NCBI RefSeq assembly: GCF_020886695.1
Contig: NZ_AP024485.1
Span: forward strand, 1,435,001 to 1,499,000
Direction: 5' to 3'
From: Pseudodesulfovibrio sediminis
GTDB taxonomy: Bacteria; Desulfobacterota; Desulfovibrionia; Desulfovibrionales; Desulfovibrionaceae
DNA length: 64,000 nt
The first letter of the stretch is position 1; every line of letters begins with the position of its first letter. A program made the translations under genes and the position numbers. The notes under the pieces are model-generated. The model was not told the origin of the DNA and made no database searches. It was given only the letters and a program-made list of their open reading frames with translations. Of this stretch, positions 60,648 through 64,000 are shown piece after piece.

Positions 60648-61696
60648 CTTTGGCCGTATATCCGCCCAAGGAAGGCCGCAACAAATTCGGTTTGTAACTT
60701 GTTTGGCTTTTTGAACCATTCGGTATTAATCGCTGTGGGAATTGAGCCTGCAGAAACATCGAGCCCAGGCTGACCATTGCACTCGATAAAATAAACATCT
60801 CCTGTCTTTTCACATACTCTAAAATCAAATCGCGCATAGTCCCGTACCCTAAAGGCGTTGGCAAGCTTCCAGGTGATTTCCTCTATGGACTGAACGAGGT
60901 TCTCAGAAAGTGAGGCACAAGCCAATCTCCAACAAAGATTGTAAATGCGTTTCATTTTTTTACGATTGGAGGACAGTATGAAATCGGGCGGGAGTTGGGT
61001 ATTATCACTTCTTGTGAGAACAAGGGGAATAATATGGCCAGAACCCTTTTTCCCAACAATGAATACGGTCACTTCAGTTCCGGAAACAAACTGCTCGACT
61101 ATAACACCATCGGGGAATTGCTTTAGCATTTTGGCAATATACTCATGCCCCTCGTGGGGGCCTAGCACTTTTGCGCTAATGCCCACACTGGTGCATCCAA
61201 AGTTCGGTTTCACAATCATGGGATATAGATTGTCATGAAACCGCATATGTTTTTTGGGTGATTCCTCACTCAGCAACACCCCTTTGGGAGCCTTGACGCC
61301 AACATGTTCGGCAATCACTTTACTAAGTGACTTGTCACGCAAAACCAGCAACGTTTGTGGATCTGAGCCGGAATAGGGGACTCTGAGCATGTCCAAAAGT
61401 ATCGCAGCTTGGCCTGCCCGAAAAGTGGCATGAGTCCCTGTGCTCAGGTTGATGACGGCGGAATAGGGAAAGGGCGTTAACTTTTCTATATATTGGGCGA
61501 GTTGTCTGGTGTCTCCATGGATGTCTACTTGGAAACCTTGCTCTGACAACTCCTTTGCAATCAGGGAGATAGTGGCTTTGGAATACCGTTCAACAAGGAG
61601 TTCTTTATAAACGGGGTCTGCCAACAGCGTGGGGCTTCCCAAGACAGTTTTATAGCTATCCAGTCTTTCATCTGTCACAATCAGGATTTTGCTCAT
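60638..61696 (-). CDS. ATP-grasp ligase related to D-Ala-D-Ala ligase
   Basis: A 352-residue ATP-grasp enzyme. Family blocks are PYSGSDPQTLLVLRDKSLSK (about 107-126), the ATP-binding PMIVKPNFGCTSVGI (about 157-171), VEQFVSGTEVTVF (about 197-209) and the metal site YARFDFRV...FIECNGQPGL (about 284-309). It couples ATP to amide or peptide bond formation. It is accessory and lies beside a methyltransferase, which suggests a small-molecule or dipeptide pathway rather than cell-wall synthesis. ATG 61696 follows GGAGTGGGG. The gene order on this strand is recombinase, methyltransferase, ligase. Confidence 0.82.
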   Translation of the reverse strand: MSKILIVTDERLDSYKTVLGSPTLLADPVYKELLVERYSKATISLIAKELSEQGFQVDIHGDTRQLAQYIEKLTPFPYSAVINLSTGTHATFRAGQAAILLDMLRVPYSGSDPQTLLVLRDKSLSKVIAEHVGVKAPKGVLLSEESPKKHMRFHDNLYPMIVKPNFGCTSVGISAKVLGPHEGHEYIAKMLKQFPDGVIVEQFVSGTEVTVFIVGKKGSGHIIPLVLTRSDNTQLPPDFILSSNRKKMKRIYNLCWRLACASLSENLVQSIEEITWKLANAFRVRDYARFDFRVCEKTGDVYFIECNGQPGLDVSAGSIPTAINTEWFKKPNKLQTEFVAAFLGRIYGQSQA

Positions 61697-61785
61697 GCCC
61701 CACTCCAGAGATTACACGCCACCACGACGGTGCCCCTCCATAGGAGGCCAGAGATACTGTGCGAGCTTTTTCGAGTGTCCTGGCA

Positions 61786-62634
61786 TCAAGATACCTCCGG
61801 TTTGGCCACCAGGGAGATCATTTCTGTTGTATTGAAATAGAAATCAGGCCGGGCCAGTATATATTGTGGAGATTTCGGATCAAAGAGCTCACACCATATT
61901 TTCAAATCCTCGGCAGGACAGTATCCGTCGGCCTTCTCCGCACACCAGAGGGCTTTCATTTGCACGTACTCCAAGCTCCACTTGCATAAAGGCTGAGTTT
62001 TTTGCGTTACAAAAGTATGAGTTGTTACGGGACCGAGTGAAAGTTGTGTAAGCAGGCCGTGCATTTTGCGCCCAAGGTAGTTGTCAAAATTTCGCTGCTG
62101 CTGAAGGTTCTTTGCCATACCGTGCATTACGGAGAGCAAAACGGTAGAAGTGACAGGGTGGTACAAGGACATAGTATTATCAAAGGTGCGTATGCTTAAT
62201 CTCCCTCCTGGGCGAACAACTCGCATATGCTCCTGTATGGCTTTCGGAAGTTCTTCTTTTGAAAGGTAGTTGTATGCATTTCCGCAGATCACAGTATCAA
62301 AGGAATTGTCTTCAAAAGGCAGGCTCCTCATATCTGCAACACGAAAATTGACGCGTTTTTGTGCAATCAAGTCAGCATGACTCTCTTGTGCATACCTGAT
62401 CAGCTCAGAATCAATATCCACCCCGGAAACGTGGCCATGTGGACCAACCTGTTCAACCAGCAACTCCGTCCAAAAGCCCGGACCACAAGCAACATCAAGA
62501 ACGGTATCGCCTTGCTTGGCCCCATGGATTTCAACCATTTTTTTTCGCTCGATCAATTTTGATTTATGATGAGCAGCTAACCAGTGAAGCGACGTAAGAG
62601 GAAGGTCTTGAAGGCCTTGAGTTTTATTGTTCAT
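61786..62634 (-). CDS. class I SAM-dependent methyltransferase (UbiE-like)
   Basis: A 282-residue protein with motif I VLDVACGPGFWTELL (about residues 46-60), acidic motif VSGVDID (about 73-79), motif RVADMRSLPFEDNSFDTVICG (about 98-118) and RPGGRL (about 145-150). ATG 62634 lies 5 bases outside repeat D. It is the first cargo gene behind the recombinase and is followed by the ATP-grasp gene after 89 bases. The substrate is unknown, but pairing with a ligase suggests modification of a peptide-like product. Confidence 0.8.
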   Translation of the reverse strand: MNNKTQGLQDLPLTSLHWLAAHHKSKLIERKKMVEIHGAKQGDTVLDVACGPGFWTELLVEQVGPHGHVSGVDIDSELIRYAQESHADLIAQKRVNFRVADMRSLPFEDNSFDTVICGNAYNYLSKEELPKAIQEHMRVVRPGGRLSIRTFDNTMSLYHPVTSTVLLSVMHGMAKNLQQQRNFDNYLGRKMHGLLTQLSLGPVTTHTFVTQKTQPLCKWSLEYVQMKALWCAEKADGYCPAEDLKIWCELFDPKSPQYILARPDFYFNTTEMISLVAKPEVS

Positions 62635-62638
62635 AGAA

Positions 62639-62662
62639 CATAATTTCCAATTATCGATGGGT
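62639..62662 (-). repeat. inverted repeat D overlapping the recombinase stop codon
   Basis: Identical to repeat C over 24 bp in opposite orientation. It contains the last codons and TAA stop of the tyrosine recombinase (62651-62653) and ends just before the methyltransferase start, so it is the junction between the recombinase gene and its cargo. Confidence 0.88.
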
Positions 62663-63589
62663 CTCCTGCAGCTTCAATCGCCCTCTTGGATGCCTCCTCC
62701 CCAAAGCTTCCCGCTGGGCTGACAAGCTCACATGCGTATAAATCTCCGTCACAGCCAATGAACTATGACCAAGCAAGGTCTGGATATTGCGGATGTCCAC
62801 CCCATTCTCTAGCAGGAGCGTGGCTATGGTGTGCCGAAACATGTGTGGTGTGGCGTCTTCCGGTATGCAAGCTCGTTTCTGGTACTTCTTAATGATCTGA
62901 CGGACGGATTGGTCTGAAAGCGGATGTTTGTCTCGGTTCAGGAAAAACGCTAACTCAGGCTCTAGGAACTCTTCGTAACAATGCCTATAATCTTTCAGTG
63001 CTTGAAGGCTCGCTTGGTCACATAAGGGGATAACCCTTTCTCGTTTCCCCTTTCCCATTACCAAAATATGTCGGTGCTTGAGATCGACATCAACGACCCG
63101 CAACTGACAAAGCTCTGAAACCCTCACTCCCGTTGAGAACAGCGTTTCAAGCACTGCGATATCCCTTGTGGCCTCCTGATAGCCTCTGGAGGCAACCGAA
63201 GCTTCGTTCCTATAGGAATATGCACACTGCAAGAGCTTGGTCACAGAAGACACGGACAAAGTTCGTGGGAGGCTCTTGGCTCGCTCAAGACGAAGCCTGA
63301 GTTTTCTGAATGGCGAGGCTTCAATAAATTCTTCCTGCTCCAGAAATGTGAAAAATGATTTCAGGGTGGCAAGTTTCCGTTTGATGCTGCGGGGCTTGTA
63401 CTGCGCGTCAAGCCAGCCCAAGTATTCCCGGATGACATGCTTGTCGATGTCAGTGACAACTAGGTCGGTCTGTTGCTTTTTCTGAAACTGGTTCAGGTCG
63501 AGCTTGTAGGCGGTCATGGTTAGTTTGGTGAGTCCTCTTTCGAGGCGGCAGTGGCGGAGAAATACGTCAGCAGCATCAGACAAATTCAT
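62651..63589 (-). CDS. tyrosine recombinase (XerC/D-like)
   Basis: A 312-residue recombinase with an N-terminal SAM-like core-binding domain (about 1-90) and an intact catalytic domain. The catalytic set is Arg in STGVRVSELC (about 159), Lys in MGKGKRERVIPL, H-x2-R in HMFRHTIATLL, His in LLGHSSLAVT and Tyr in EIYTHVS (about 286). It is the size of XerC/D or integron- and invertase-type enzymes rather than of large phage integrases with an arm-binding domain. Its 3' end lies inside repeat D, and the cargo follows directly. No excisionase-like gene is seen. Confidence 0.93.
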   Translation of the reverse strand: MNLSDAADVFLRHCRLERGLTKLTMTAYKLDLNQFQKKQQTDLVVTDIDKHVIREYLGWLDAQYKPRSIKRKLATLKSFFTFLEQEEFIEASPFRKLRLRLERAKSLPRTLSVSSVTKLLQCAYSYRNEASVASRGYQEATRDIAVLETLFSTGVRVSELCQLRVVDVDLKHRHILVMGKGKRERVIPLCDQASLQALKDYRHCYEEFLEPELAFFLNRDKHPLSDQSVRQIIKKYQKRACIPEDATPHMFRHTIATLLLENGVDIRNIQTLLGHSSLAVTEIYTHVSLSAQREALGRRHPRGRLKLQETHR

Positions 63590-63591
63590 TG

Positions 63592-63632
63592 AAACCCTCT
63601 CTTGTTATGGTGGACAGAACAGGAGAGGGTTT
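63592..63632. promoter_or_regulatory. long inverted repeat in front of the recombinase gene
   Basis: AAACCCTCTCTTGTT (63592-63606) and AACAGGAGAGGGTTT (63618-63632) pair over 15 positions with one G-T mismatch, around an 11-base centre. It ends 3 bases from the recombinase start codon, so it may be an operator, an attenuator hairpin or a recombination core. A second hairpin TTGGC...GCCAA adjoins it. Confidence 0.5.
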
Positions 63633-63696
63633 TGGCCTAAAAAGCCAAGCATGTCACACGGCTACAATAAGGACACTAGATATAGAATAAGCGCGT

Positions 63697-64000
63697 CTAC
63701 TTAATCAACTTCGGTTTGCGTGCAATGGCGTTGCGCTTCTCACCTTCGATCTCATGGTAATAAACACCCATGATCATTCGGAGGGAGGAATGCCCAAGCA
63801 AATTAGCCACAGCCTTGGCGTCTGCACCGTTTGTGATAGCCTCAGACGTGAACAAGTGTCTGATGGTGTACATGCACACGGACTTGTCCAGTCCAGCACG
63901 TTTCTTAGCTGACCTGAAAGCCGACCTCACGCCTTTGACGCTCTTTCCCTTGTACTCTAATCAGATAATTCGTTTGGGCCTCGGAACGCTTGATTCTGAG
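63697..64000 (-). pseudogene. C-terminal part of a second tyrosine recombinase, interrupted by TGA
   Basis: The frame contains integrase motifs YTIRHLFTSEAI, NLLGHSSLRMI and the tyrosine region GVYYHE. Upstream in the same frame the protein-like string RPKRII is followed by TGA at 63961-63963 and then LEYKGKSVK, so the stop probably replaced a Trp codon. The rest lies outside the window. Re-initiation at a GTG (63930) would give only the C-terminal 77 residues. It is a different subfamily from the intact recombinase, with an EYKGK beta-hairpin typical of phage and island integrases. Confidence 0.7.

Noticed and set aside
56284..62662. Classical DDE insertion sequence with terminal inverted repeats
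   Set aside because: No transposase lies inside either segment and no target-site duplication is visible. The repeats contain start codons and, at D, the end of a tyrosine recombinase gene, which fits recombination sites or operators better.
56284..62662. Integron with gene cassettes
   Set aside because: Cassettes of an integron run in one direction with attC hairpins at their 3' ends. Here the repeats are at the 5' ends of convergent genes, and the recombinase lacks a recognisable integron-specific insertion.

Overview
The window looks like a chromosomal segment from a sulfate-reducing deltaproteobacterium of the Desulfovibrio/Pseudodesulfovibrio type. This is inferred from a GC-rich backbone carrying a selenocysteine formate dehydrogenase, a monomeric [FeFe]-hydrogenase, the HydE/HydF/HydG maturases with a linked aspartase, and a sigma-54 two-component pair. 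No rRNA and no intact tRNA is visible.

Layout. 1-5021: GC-rich end of an operon, a methyltransferase and an RND efflux pair. 5190-13800: lower-GC block with a type I secretion operon (adaptor, two unusual ABC proteins, a hemerythrin) and its probable substrate, a protein with 48 perfect copies of a 24-bp unit. 14223-33787: iron-regulated import island. It has a TonB-dependent receptor, an ABC transporter with a DUF4857 protein, a secreted M16 protease, a complete YejABEF peptide importer and a dedicated TonB complex (DUF3450, long ExbB/TtpC-like protein, ExbB, ExbD, TonB, TPR). Fur-box-like sites lie at the promoters. The gene set resembles the Fus protein-import/proteolysis logic. 33897-46868: GC-rich hydrogen/formate block on the minus strand: fdhF(Sec), ferredoxin, hydA, ferredoxin, histidine kinase, sigma-54 regulator, hydG, aspA, unknown, hydE, hydF. 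The first four genes match the hydrogen-dependent CO2 reductase (HDCR) gene set. 47472-51907: allE, a one-gene mini-island with a nuclease-like protein, a LigB dioxygenase and an ADP-ribosylglycohydrolase. 52302-53972: autotransporter. 54485-64000: AT-richer mobile region with a ribbon-helix-helix protein, an EEP-family phosphohydrolase, two convergent gene modules bounded by 24-bp inverted repeats, a tyrosine recombinase and the broken end of a second one.

Two structural themes run through the window. First, the 14-nt core CTCTTGAATGCCAT, which is the anticodon region of a tRNA-Ala(GGC) read on the minus strand, occurs six times. Five copies carry the tRNA 3' end, usually with its own terminator hairpin. 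They sit at borders of gene blocks, so the window looks like an accretion of integrations or duplications at tRNA-Ala-derived sites. Second, next to the recombinase at 62651-63589, two segments (56284-57932 and 58011-62662) are each bounded by identical inverted 24-bp repeats. The repeats lie directly at the start codons of convergent genes, and one overlaps the recombinase stop codon. This is the best candidate here for an undescribed system: a recombinase-linked array of invertible or exchangeable cargo modules carrying a STAND NTPase, an ATP-grasp ligase, a methyltransferase, a CDP-alcohol phosphatidyltransferase and a membrane protein.
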